Part shown: one piece after another, positions 7,765 to 15,449 of the stretch
Numbering within the stretch: position 1 is the stretch's first letter
How the letters are laid out: each line of letters starts with the position of its first letter
Origin: Deltaproteobacteria bacterium
GTDB lineage: Bacteria > Desulfobacterota > Desulfobacteria > Desulfobacterales > Desulfosarcinaceae
Assembly (NCBI GenBank): GCA_021819735.1
Contig: JAKAFO010000006.1
Coordinates: 1 to 37,069 of the forward strand
DNA length: 37,069 bases
Direction of reading: 5' to 3'
The notes under the pieces: model-generated
The model's database searches: none
What the model was told of the DNA's origin: nothing
Seen by the model: only the letters and a program-made list of their open reading frames with translations
Program-made: the position numbers and the translations under genes

Positions 7765-10729
7765 CTTCCCCGATCATTCTTAGCGGCCGGAACTTGCCCT
7801 GCTCGATCTGTTTGCTTTGCTGCCAAATATAATCGCCGGTCAGGTTAATATGCTCCCAGCCTAGCGGCGACAGGTGTGGTAGCAGTTTTTCGTCAATTTC
7901 CTTTCCGGAATTCCGCAATGCCTGGACTGCTCGTTCTATGTAGACCGTATTCCACAACACAATGGCGGCCAACACCAGGTTAAGGCCGCTCGCGCGATAG
8001 CGCTGGTTCTCAAAGCTCCGGTCTCGTATTTCCCCAAGCCGGTTCAGAAACACGGCGCGAGCTAGCGCATTCTTCGCCTCCCCCTTGTTTAATTCGATCT
8101 GCACACGCCGGCGCAGCTCAACGTTTTGCATCCAATCGAGTGCGAACAACGTGCGTTCAATGCGGCCGATTTCGCGCAAAGCTACAGCTAGACCGTTCTG
8201 CCGAGGATAACTGCCCAGCTTTCGCAACATCAGCGAGGCGGTGACCGTACCATGTCTGATCGACGCTGCCAGACGCAGGATTTCGTCCCAATTTGCACGA
8301 ATACGCTTAACGTTGACATTGCCGCCGATCAGTTTGGCAAGTGTCGGATACTGCTTGTCGTCCCCGTGAAGATACAGGCGCTTATCGGCCAGGTCGCGGA
8401 TGCGCGGCGCGAAACTGAAGCCGAGCAGGTGCATAAGCGCGAATACATGGTCGGTGAAACCGGCCGTATCGGTGTAGTGTTCCTCGATGCGCAAGTCAGA
8501 CTCGTGGTATAGCAGACCATCCAGAACGTGAGTGGCGTCGCGTACCGTGGCGTTGATGACCTTGATGTGAAAGGGCGTGTACTGGTCGGAAATGTGGGTG
8601 TAAAATTGCACGCCGGGTTTCTGCCCGTATTTCAGATTGACCTGGCCAGCGAACCGCCCCAGGCCGCCAGCCTTGAAATTCTGACCGTCGGACGATGACG
8701 TGGTCCCGTCGCCCCACCAGGAAGCAAACGGCTGATGAAACTGCGCATTGACTATTTCGGCCAAACTGGCCGAGTAAGTTTCGTCCCGGATATGCCACGC
8801 TTGCAACCAGGCCAGCTTGGTGTAGGTCATGCCGGGGCAGGACTCCGCCATCTTCCTCAGCCCAAGGTTGATGGCATCAGCAAGAACGGTGGTTAATAGC
8901 AGGTGTTTGTCTTTGGCCGATTCTCCGCTCTTAAGGTGCTTGAAGTGCCGGGCAAAGTCAGTCCAGCTGTTAACCTCCAGCAGCAGTTCGGTGATTTTCA
9001 GGTGCGGCAATAGGCTGTAGACTTGATGCATCAGTGCTTCGGCCTCGTGCGGAACGGCGTTATCAAGTGGCGTGATCTTGAGGTGTCCCCGGCTGGTGAT
9101 AGAGGCATCGGGCAACTCGTTTGCAGCAGCCATCTTCTCTACAGCTGCCAATTTCCGTTCCAGCACTGCCAGCCTTGCTACAAGATAGCGGTCGCAGTCC
9201 GTTTCGATGGCGAGACCGAGTTCCTGGTGATTGCGCTGCGCTCTGAAGCGCGGAGGTGGCAGTAGGTATTCCTCGAAATCCTTGAACTGGCGCGAGCCCT
9301 GCACCCATATGTCGCCCGAGCGCAGCGAGTTCTTCAGTTCGGATAATACGCATAGCTCATAAAAGCGATGATCCAAGCCATCGGGCGTCCGCACCAGGCT
9401 TTCCCATCGCTTTCGTACAAACGAAGTGGGCGCATCGTTCGGTACTTTACGCGCCTGGCGGTCATTCATGCCCTTAATTACTTCAATGCTGGCCAATAGT
9501 TCGCGGGATGACGGCGCGGCCTTCATGATTAATGAGTCCAGGAAGGTTGGTGTGTAGCGTCGCAGCTGGTTGAAACTGTCTACGATAAGGGCCAGGTAGT
9601 CGAAATTTTCAGGCTGGGCCAGTTTTTCTGCCTCTTTGATGCTCTCACGAAACACGTTCCACGGGATAATGGCCTCAATGGCTTCGAACGGATCGTTGCC
9701 CAACTCCTTGGCGTCCAAAAGGGCGCGGCCGATGCGCAAGTACATGCGCACATTGTCGTTGATCTCCTTGCCGGACTGCTGGAAGTGGTCGGCGTGTTTG
9801 CGTTTGGCTTTGCTGAACAACGCACCCATGAGTCGGTCACGCAGGTCGATGATTTCATCGATCAGCGTGGCGCGAATTTCGAGCAGCACCGCGACCAGGG
9901 TGGCATAGCGTCGGACATGTTCCAGATCGCGCAGGTGTTGGGCGGTCATCTGCACACCTTCGCGAGCCAATTTCAGAACGCGGTTCTGGTGGACGGCATG
10001 TTCGAGCCCCTCCGGCAATGATAGCTGGTGAATAGCTTTCAGCCGCTTCAGATGTGCCAGGATATGCTTGGGGCTTGGCGGGCCGGGCGGCTGGCGAAGC
10101 CAAATAAGACCGCTTCCCTTGGTGCCTTCGCGTAGCGTCAGCAGTTCGTCGAGAGCACGCCTGTGATGATCGGACAGCGATTCGGTCAGTGCCTTGTAGA
10201 CCTGGCGCGTGCCGCGCGTGAGCGCTTCACTGCATAAACGTTCGATGACATCTAATACCGGCAGGATAATGCGCTGCCGCCGCAACATCTCAACCAGCTT
10301 TTCGGCCAGTACGATACCTCGATCTGTTTGCTGGGCCAACTCGGTGAGCTGATGGAGGAACCGCCGGTAATCGGCAGTAGAGAATAGCGTCAGATTTAGC
10401 CAAGCCTGCAATTGCACCAGGTGCTCACGCCTCGTTTGCGCCCGTTGAGCATACCATGGCCAAACATCCGGCGCGATATGCAACTGCCGTCCTACCAAGG
10501 CAAGCAATGCCGGCGGCGGCTCCGCGTCGGTCGGAAGAGCGAAACCGGGATAGCGAAGGTAGCATAGTTGTATTGCGAAGCCAAAGCGGCTGTGGTTGCC
10601 GCGGCGCTGGCGAATTACCGATAGATCGGGTTCCGAAAACGTATAATGCCGAATGAGTTCGTCGTCAGAGACCGGGAAGGTGAGCAGTAAAGCACGCTCG
10701 GCGGGCGTTAAGAAACTGCGACGCGGCAT
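7760..10729 (-). CDS. tnpA: Tn3-family DDE transposase
   Basis: This 989-residue protein is full length for a Tn3-family transposase, which cuts and joins the 38-bp ends in replicative transposition. The N-terminal segment [13 protein letters not shown] and the motif [14 protein letters not shown] are characteristic. The predicted catalytic triad is D681 (SSDGQ), D754 (HYTDTAG) and E884 ([14 protein letters not shown]). The spacing fits the family, and a [19 protein letters not shown] segment follows. No frameshift or stop interrupts the gene. It starts at an ATG 6 bases after the tnpR stop, so the two genes are probably co-transcribed. The stop codon lies inside the left inverted repeat. Confidence 0.97.
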   Translation of the reverse strand: MPRRSFLTPAERALLLTFPVSDDELIRHYTFSEPDLSVIRQRRGNHSRFGFAIQLCYLRYPGFALPTDAEPPPALLALVGRQLHIAPDVWPWYAQRAQTRREHLVQLQAWLNLTLFSTADYRRFLHQLTELAQQTDRGIVLAEKLVEMLRRQRIILPVLDVIERLCSEALTRGTRQVYKALTESLSDHHRRALDELLTLREGTKGSGLIWLRQPPGPPSPKHILAHLKRLKAIHQLSLPEGLEHAVHQNRVLKLAREGVQMTAQHLRDLEHVRRYATLVAVLLEIRATLIDEIIDLRDRLMGALFSKAKRKHADHFQQSGKEINDNVRMYLRIGRALLDAKELGNDPFEAIEAIIPWNVFRESIKEAEKLAQPENFDYLALIVDSFNQLRRYTPTFLDSLIMKAAPSSRELLASIEVIKGMNDRQARKVPNDAPTSFVRKRWESLVRTPDGLDHRFYELCVLSELKNSLRSGDIWVQGSRQFKDFEEYLLPPPRFRAQRNHQELGLAIETDCDRYLVARLAVLERKLAAVEKMAAANELPDASITSRGHLKITPLDNAVPHEAEALMHQVYSLLPHLKITELLLEVNSWTDFARHFKHLKSGESAKDKHLLLTTVLADAINLGLRKMAESCPGMTYTKLAWLQAWHIRDETYSASLAEIVNAQFHQPFASWWGDGTTSSSDGQNFKAGGLGRFAGQVNLKYGQKPGVQFYTHISDQYTPFHIKVINATVRDATHVLDGLLYHESDLRIEEHYTDTAGFTDHVFALMHLLGFSFAPRIRDLADKRLYLHGDDKQYPTLAKLIGGNVNVKRIRANWDEILRLAASIRHGTVTASLMLRKLGSYPRQNGLAVALREIGRIERTLFALDWMQNVELRRRVQIELNKGEAKNALARAVFLNRLGEIRDRSFENQRYRASGLNLVLAAIVLWNTVYIERAVQALRNSGKEIDEKLLPHLSPLGWEHINLTGDYIWQQSKQIEQGKFRPLRMIGEV

Positions 10730-10735
10730 GATCCG

Positions 10736-11293
10736 TCAATCCGTTCGCAGGTATTGGTATAGGGTCTCACGGCTGATGCAGAGTTCGCGGGCAAGCTCGG
10801 CTTTTTTTTCGCCGGCAGCAACCCGCTGCCGCAGCTCGGACACTTGGGTGAGTGAGAGCGACTTCTTCCGGCCTCGGTAAGCGCCACGCTGTTTGGCGAG
10901 CGCGATGCCTTCTCGCTGCCGCTCATGGATCAAGGCTCGCTCGAACTCCGCGAATGCTCCCATCACGGGCAGCATTAGGTTCGCCATCGGCGAATCCTCG
11001 CCAGTGAAAGTCAAGTTTTCCTTAACGAACTCAATGCGTACACCGAGCTTGGTCAGTTTATGCACCAATCGGCGCAGGTCATCAAGGTTGCGCGCCAGTC
11101 GATCCATGCTGTGCACCACCACGGTGTCACCCTCGCGCACGAAGGACAGCAGCGCGTCGAGTTGCGGCCGTTTGGCGTCCTTGCCCGATGCCTTATCGGT
11201 GAACACCTTGTTGATCTCGATATGTTCCAGTTGTCGTTCCGGGTTCTGGTCGAAGCTGCTGACCCGGACATAGCCGATGCGTTGACCGTGCAA
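10736..11293 (-). CDS. tnpR: Serine resolvase of the Tn3-family transposon
   Basis: TnpR resolves the cointegrate made by replicative transposition by recombining two res sites. The 185-residue protein begins with RIGYVRVSSFDQN, where Ser12 of the RVS motif is the predicted nucleophile. It continues with VVHSMDRLARNLDDL and GAFAEFERALIHERQREGI, typical of the small resolvase/invertase group. A C-terminal helix-turn-helix (about residues 145-185) ends in LCISRETLYQYLRTD. The start is a TTG with AGGAG six bases upstream. It lies directly ahead of tnpA and just after the res-like region. Confidence 0.94.
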   Translation of the reverse strand: MHGQRIGYVRVSSFDQNPERQLEHIEINKVFTDKASGKDAKRPQLDALLSFVREGDTVVVHSMDRLARNLDDLRRLVHKLTKLGVRIEFVKENLTFTGEDSPMANLMLPVMGAFAEFERALIHERQREGIALAKQRGAYRGRKKSLSLTQVSELRQRVAAGEKKAELARELCISRETLYQYLRTD

Positions 11294-11450
11294 TATGTTC
11301 TCCTAACTATGACAGGTGTCAGGAAGAGATCTATGAGCTTTGACAGAATATGTCAATAAATCGATTAATGAACTCTATTCTGACGCTTTGGAGCCCTATT
11401 CCTGACGTCCGGCTAAGGTATACTTTACCCGACACCTTTTATGGCAATAC
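11294..11450. other. Probable res site and tnpR promoter region
   Basis: The sequence upstream of tnpR contains two palindromes, GACAGGTGTC (11311-11320) and TGACAGAATATGTCA (11341-11355). More TGAC half-sites follow near 11390 and 11402. Repeated TGTCA/TGACA half-sites upstream of tnpR fit a resolvase res site with several dimer-binding subsites, as in other Tn3-family elements. Subsite boundaries and the crossover point cannot be fixed by eye. Confidence 0.6.
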
Positions 11451-11565
11451 GGCGCTTCCATGTTTCGTGAGCCAACCTTATCCGCTAACTCTCCCCTAAT
11501 TGTCAGTCGCCATATTCCAAGACACGCGAATAACCGCGCAACAAACTTACAGAGGAGATCTTATT

Positions 11566-11901
11566 ATGAAACGCAAATTATTCTATCTTGTCGCGTTAGT
11601 CGTGCTTTCCGCATCCGCCACGGGTAGTGCCTTCGCGGCGGACGTCATGGAAAACGATGCTCTGGCTATCCAAACAGCAAAGGTTGGCCTATCACAAGCG
11701 GTCATTACCGCCGAGCAACACGTCGCCGGCAGGGCCTCCAGAGCTGAATTTGAACGGCACAACGGTCAATGGGTCTTTGACGTAGAGGTGGTGAGCGGCA
11801 CGAAGGTCATGGACGTAAAGGTCGACCCTGAAAGTGGCAAGGTACTCACTGCCACGGAGGATAAAGTCGATCACGACGACAAACACGATAAAGAGGATTA
11901 A
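11566..11901 (+). CDS. Exported PepSY-domain protein with acidic tail
   Basis: A 111-residue protein with a signal peptide (MKRKLFYLVALVVL, probable cleavage after SAFA). The mature part resembles a PepSY domain: an amphipathic helix (IQTAKVGLSQAVITAEQHV) followed by the beta strands WVFDVEVVSG and VMDVKVDPESGKVL. Such domains are small periplasmic or membrane-associated modules often encoded beside OmpR-type two-component systems. The last 13 residues are Asp/His/Lys-rich (DKVDHDDKHDKED), which might bind a cation; this is inference. The start at 11566 has GAGGAG eight bases upstream. A longer in-frame start at 11500 would bury the signal peptide. First gene of the plus-strand cargo arm. Confidence 0.82.
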   Translation: MKRKLFYLVALVVLSASATGSAFAADVMENDALAIQTAKVGLSQAVITAEQHVAGRASRAEFERHNGQWVFDVEVVSGTKVMDVKVDPESGKVLTATEDKVDHDDKHDKED

Positions 11902-11922
11902 TCGTGGCACAACTGGTGTGGA

Positions 11923-11952
11923 GCCGGGGCGCGCATGTCGCCCCGGCGTTTT
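11923..11952 (+). terminator. Rho-independent terminator or attenuator after the PepSY gene
   Basis: GCCGGGGCG (11923-11931) and CGCCCCGGC (11939-11947) form a perfect 9-bp stem around a 7-base loop, followed by GTTTT. It lies between the PepSY gene and the COG4705-like gene. It may end most PepSY transcripts and lower expression of the downstream genes. Confidence 0.7.
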
Positions 11953-12000
11953 CCACGAATTGGATCGATATCGGTCTAGACAGTGCCCGGGAGGTTTCCT

Positions 12001-12759
12001 ATGAATAACAAGACCGCACAAACTCTAAGCAAGGTTCCAGAGGTTACATTCATTTTCTGGATAATAAAAATTGCGGCCACCACGCTGGGTGAAACCGGCG
12101 GCGATTCGGTGTCCATGTCAATGAACCTAGGATATCTCATCGGAACGATCATTTTCACGGCGATATTCCTGGCTGCCGTGGTCGCCCAGATTAAAGCAAA
12201 GCACTTCTATCCGTTGCTCTACTGGTCGACTATCATTGCAACGACAACGGTTGGAACGACGCTTGCTGATTTTGCAGACCGCTCGCTCGGAATTGGTTAT
12301 ACAGGAGGATCATCGTTGCTGTTTGTTTTGTTGATGGCTTCTCTGGTTATCTGGTATTGGTCTCTTGGAACGGTATCGGCCACTACCATCAGGTCCCCAA
12401 AAGCCGAGATGTTCTATTGGATAACGATCATGTTTTCCCAAACCTTGGGTACCGCGCTTGGCGATTGGACTGCAGATACGGCTGGCCTTGGCTATGAGGG
12501 CGGTGCGATGGTATTTAGTGCCCTGCTGGTAGTCGTTGTTGCGGCATATTACTGGACAAACATTTCTCGCACCTTGCTATTCTGGGCCGCATTTATCCTC
12601 ACGCGCCCCCTTGGGGCTGTGGTGGGCGACTTTCTCGACAAACCCTTGCGCGCAGGTGGGCTTGCATTAAGCCGCTATTCCGCTTCGGCAGCCCTGCTCG
12701 GATTTATACTGACCTGCATATTACTCTTTCAACAAAGGGCGGCAAAACAACCCCATTGA
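12001..12759 (+). CDS. Polytopic membrane protein, COG4705-like, with internal repeats
   Basis: A 252-residue hydrophobic protein with about eight predicted membrane segments. Function is unknown. I recognise it as like the COG4705 'membrane-anchored protein' family. It has four internal repeats, each with a Thr-x-Gly...Gly-Glu/Asp core: TLGETGGDS (about residues 23-31), TVGTTLADFADRSLGIGY, TLGTALGDWTADTAGLGY and PLGAVVGDFLDKPL. The acidic residues and glycines at the membrane face recur in each unit, suggesting duplication and possibly an ion or small-solute path; that role is inference. ATG at 12001 has GGGAGG six bases upstream. It lies between a PepSY gene and a two-component pair, a neighbourhood I associate with this family. 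Confidence 0.72.
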   Translation: MNNKTAQTLSKVPEVTFIFWIIKIAATTLGETGGDSVSMSMNLGYLIGTIIFTAIFLAAVVAQIKAKHFYPLLYWSTIIATTTVGTTLADFADRSLGIGYTGGSSLLFVLLMASLVIWYWSLGTVSATTIRSPKAEMFYWITIMFSQTLGTALGDWTADTAGLGYEGGAMVFSALLVVVVAAYYWTNISRTLLFWAAFILTRPLGAVVGDFLDKPLRAGGLALSRYSASAALLGFILTCILLFQQRAAKQPH

Positions 12760-12948
12760 CGCAATAATGGATCTATTTCGAAGCCACTTCAAAACCTTCA
12801 ATTAAGTTCAAGGCTAAGCGGGGCAAGGAGGACAACCGTAGGAATCATTAATCCGTCTGTTACTGTCAACTTATCGGATTATTTTTACTGGTTCGACCAG
12901 AAAGGGCTGGGTTCAAAGAGAGCTTATCCGGTATACCGGGGGATATCG

Positions 12949-13608
12949 ATGCGAATTTTGTTGGTCGAAGATGATGACATGATCGGTAAGGCCGTGTCCC
13001 TTGCATTAAAGGATGCTGCTTATGCCGTGGATTGGGTAAAAGATGGCGATACTGCCCATAGCACGCTCAAATACAGCGAGCACCAAGCCGTGCTGCTTGA
13101 CCTGGGTCTCCCCAAACGCGATGGGTTGGATGTGCTGCGACGCCTGCGCCAAGCTGGGAGCAAGATTCCAGTCATTGTCATAACGGCTCGTGATGGTGTG
13201 GAAGATCGAATTCATGGACTTGATCTAGGTGCGGACGATTATCTCGTCAAGCCCTTCGATGTCCACGAATTGCTCGCTCGGTTGCGAGCGGTGGTTCGCC
13301 GTCAAGGGGGGCAAGCGGCTCCCATTCTCACGAACGGAAGAATAAGCCTCGATCAATCTACCCATAGAGCGACCTGCGCCGACGCTGTGGCAGACTTAAG
13401 CGCACGTGAGTACGCATTACTACATGCTCTGTTGCTTCATCCAGGCAGGATTCTCAGCCGATCTGAACTGGAAGAGCGCATATATGGTTGGAATGAAGAG
13501 GTAGAAAGCAATGCGGTCGATTTTTTAATCCACAGTGTGCGAAAAAAACTCTGCGCTGAGGCCATCAAGAACGTGCGCGGCGCGGGCTGGCTTGTGGAGA
13601 AATTATAA
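12949..13608 (+). CDS. OmpR/PhoB-type response regulator, first transposon-borne system
   Basis: A 219-residue regulator. The N-terminal receiver has the acidic pocket VEDDD and the predicted phospho-acceptor D51 in LLDLGLPKRDG, plus the conserved Lys in VKPFD. The C-terminal half is a winged helix (DLSAREYALLHALLLHPGRILSR ... NAVDFLIHSVRKKL). Overall it resembles the QseB/PmrA group. It shares one base with the next gene's ATG (TAATG), so it is translationally coupled to its kinase. The likely targets are the cargo genes themselves, but I found no clear repeated operator to prove it. Confidence 0.92.
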   Translation: MRILLVEDDDMIGKAVSLALKDAAYAVDWVKDGDTAHSTLKYSEHQAVLLDLGLPKRDGLDVLRRLRQAGSKIPVIVITARDGVEDRIHGLDLGADDYLVKPFDVHELLARLRAVVRRQGGQAAPILTNGRISLDQSTHRATCADAVADLSAREYALLHALLLHPGRILSRSELEERIYGWNEEVESNAVDFLIHSVRKKLCAEAIKNVRGAGWLVEKL

Positions 13609-14921
13609 TGAAAAGGTCAATGCAATGGCGACTTACGCTTATGTTAGGCGGTGCTATCCTGGTTTCAGGACTCGTTTCGGCTTTGGTTTCGTTTATTCTA
13701 TCATATGAAGAAGCAAAGGAATTCCAGGATGACACGTTGCGACAGATCGCTCTGCTGACTGCATGGAGCAAAGATGTCCCGACCGAAAGCAAAGAGCTTA
13801 ATCAATTTCATGCTAAAATCGCGCTGGACGATACCGAGTCACGAATTAGCGTAATTCATTTGCCGGACGATCCTCGACCCAAGTGGCTTGTGGAGAATTT
13901 ATCACCTGGACTGCACACACTCGAAACAGGTGGGGATCGATTGAGGATATTCCTGCAGAAAGACTCCTCTGGCAAAACATTGATGGTGACACAACCAACC
14001 GATATTCGTGACGAAATAGCGATTAATAGCGCCCTGCGCACTTTTGCGCCATTGTTGTTATTCCTGCCTATAATGGCGTGGCTGGTTATGTGGATTATTC
14101 GTAGTGAACTTGTACCCATCAAAAAGCTCGCCGGTCATTTGGACGCACAGCCGACGGACCAGCCGCGCCCGCTTGCCCATGAGGGTGTGCCAGACGAAAT
14201 AGTCCCCTTCGTTTATGCGATAAATCGCCTGCTGGAGCGCGTCACTAATCTCATGGGGCAGCAACGGCGTTTCATTGCCGATGCCGCGCACGAACTCAGG
14301 AGCCCTCTTACCGCATTGTCGATCCAGGTACAGAACCTGAAACAGGCTGGATCACTGGAGCGCATGAACGAGCGAATCTTGCCCCTTCAGGATGGCATAG
14401 AGCGAGCGCGAAAGCTAACCGAACAACTCTTGAACCTTGCTAGAATTCAGACGGCAACTACGGAAACCAAGATCGTCGATGTCTCGGCGATGTCACGCCA
14501 ACTGATTGCGGAATACCTTCCCATGGCAGAGGCCAAAGGCATTGACCTTGGACTCGATGAAGCGGCACCGCTCACTCTTTTAGGGGCGCCGGAAAACCTT
14601 CGGCTGATACTCAAGAACGCTCTGGAGAACGCTCTCCAATATGCCCCCAGCGGCGGTGAGGTCACCGTCAGGTTGTTATGCCCAGTTGGTGACAGATCGG
14701 GTTTTGAGATACTCGATAATGGCCCCGGTATTCCAGTATCCGAGCATAAACGCGTGTTTGATCCTTTTTTTCGGCTTCCAGGTACATCCGGCGAGGGCAG
14801 CGGGCTCGGACTCGCAATCGCAATGGAAGCCGCGGCCTGCCAAGGTGGAAGCGTAAGCCTACTCAACCGGCCGGAAGGCCCTGGATTGATATTCCGCTAT
14901 CTTCAGAATTGCAGTACATGA
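13608..14921 (+). CDS. Membrane sensor histidine kinase, partner of the upstream regulator
   Basis: A 437-residue kinase with a first membrane segment near residues 9-30, a periplasmic stretch of about 110 residues and a second membrane segment near 143-162. The phospho-acceptor is H228 in ADAAHELRSPLTAL. The ATP-binding domain has NALENALQYAPSGG, DNGPGIP and GEGSGLGLA. The layout matches the QseC/PmrB group. The periplasmic part has no motif I can assign to a ligand. The gene overlaps its regulator by one base and converges with the small exported-protein gene, leaving 54 bp between stops. Confidence 0.92.
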   Translation: MKRSMQWRLTLMLGGAILVSGLVSALVSFILSYEEAKEFQDDTLRQIALLTAWSKDVPTESKELNQFHAKIALDDTESRISVIHLPDDPRPKWLVENLSPGLHTLETGGDRLRIFLQKDSSGKTLMVTQPTDIRDEIAINSALRTFAPLLLFLPIMAWLVMWIIRSELVPIKKLAGHLDAQPTDQPRPLAHEGVPDEIVPFVYAINRLLERVTNLMGQQRRFIADAAHELRSPLTALSIQVQNLKQAGSLERMNERILPLQDGIERARKLTEQLLNLARIQTATTETKIVDVSAMSRQLIAEYLPMAEAKGIDLGLDEAAPLTLLGAPENLRLILKNALENALQYAPSGGEVTVRLLCPVGDRSGFEILDNGPGIPVSEHKRVFDPFFRLPGTSGEGSGLGLAIAMEAAACQGGSVSLLNRPEGPGLIFRYLQNCST

Positions 14922-14975
14922 TTCATGCACCAAGATGGTATGGGCGGAGCAGGTGGCAGATGGCGGCCGACGAAA

Positions 14976-15374
14976 TCAGAAGCTACAATGGAAGACAAGG
15001 CCATAATAGGTGCTTCCCGCATGATCTTGCTCAATTATGGGCATCAGAATGAGCTTGTCCGTTATTAAGCTGCCGATCGTAGCGCCGATCGTATGAAAAA
15101 CCACGTCTTCTAACATGCTTGAAAATGCTTCTCCGTGCTGAGCTCTATCTATACCCTCGCCTATTATACCGCAACCCGTGCTGAAGCTAAAACCGATCAA
15201 GGCCCTGTGTTCAGGCCAATATTCGTTCGCACCGGCAGTGGCTAATCCGGCTATGGCTGCTCCTCCTGCGACATGGGCCGATTCGCCAGGCACATTTATT
15301 CCGGTTTGAGCCAAAGCCTGGGTAGCAAACAACAGTGCTATACAAAACCATAATAAATACTTCAGTCTCTTCAC
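14976..15374 (-). CDS. Small exported protein, weakly YfiM/DUF2279-like
   Basis: A 132-residue protein with an N-terminal signal (KYLLWFCIALLFATQALAQ) and two further hydrophobic stretches. The pattern SAHVAGGAAIAG ... GIIGEGIDRAQHGEAFSSMLEDVVFHTIGA resembles YfiM/DUF2279-like proteins: an early His, a Gly-rich helix, then Glu/Asp, Ser and Asp before a last Gly-rich helix. The family's function is not well defined and the match is only pattern-level. I place the start at a GTG (15372-15374) because GGAGG lies four bases upstream. An in-frame TTG at 15392 precedes that Shine-Dalgarno. It is the last gene of the minus-strand cargo arm, 75 bp after the transferase gene. Confidence 0.6.
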   Translation of the reverse strand: MKRLKYLLWFCIALLFATQALAQTGINVPGESAHVAGGAAIAGLATAGANEYWPEHRALIGFSFSTGCGIIGEGIDRAQHGEAFSSMLEDVVFHTIGATIGSLITDKLILMPIIEQDHAGSTYYGLVFHCSF

Positions 15375-15449
15375 ACGGCCTCCAAATTTCAAATTCCTAT
15401 AGCGCAGCGTTTCATTTTCTCGCGGCGAAGCCTCGCTTTAACTCTCATT

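Noticed and set aside
12760-12948. Small gene after AAGGAGG near 12827 ahead of the first regulator
   Set aside because: No start codon follows at a usable distance and no stable open frame is present; more likely a leader or promoter region.
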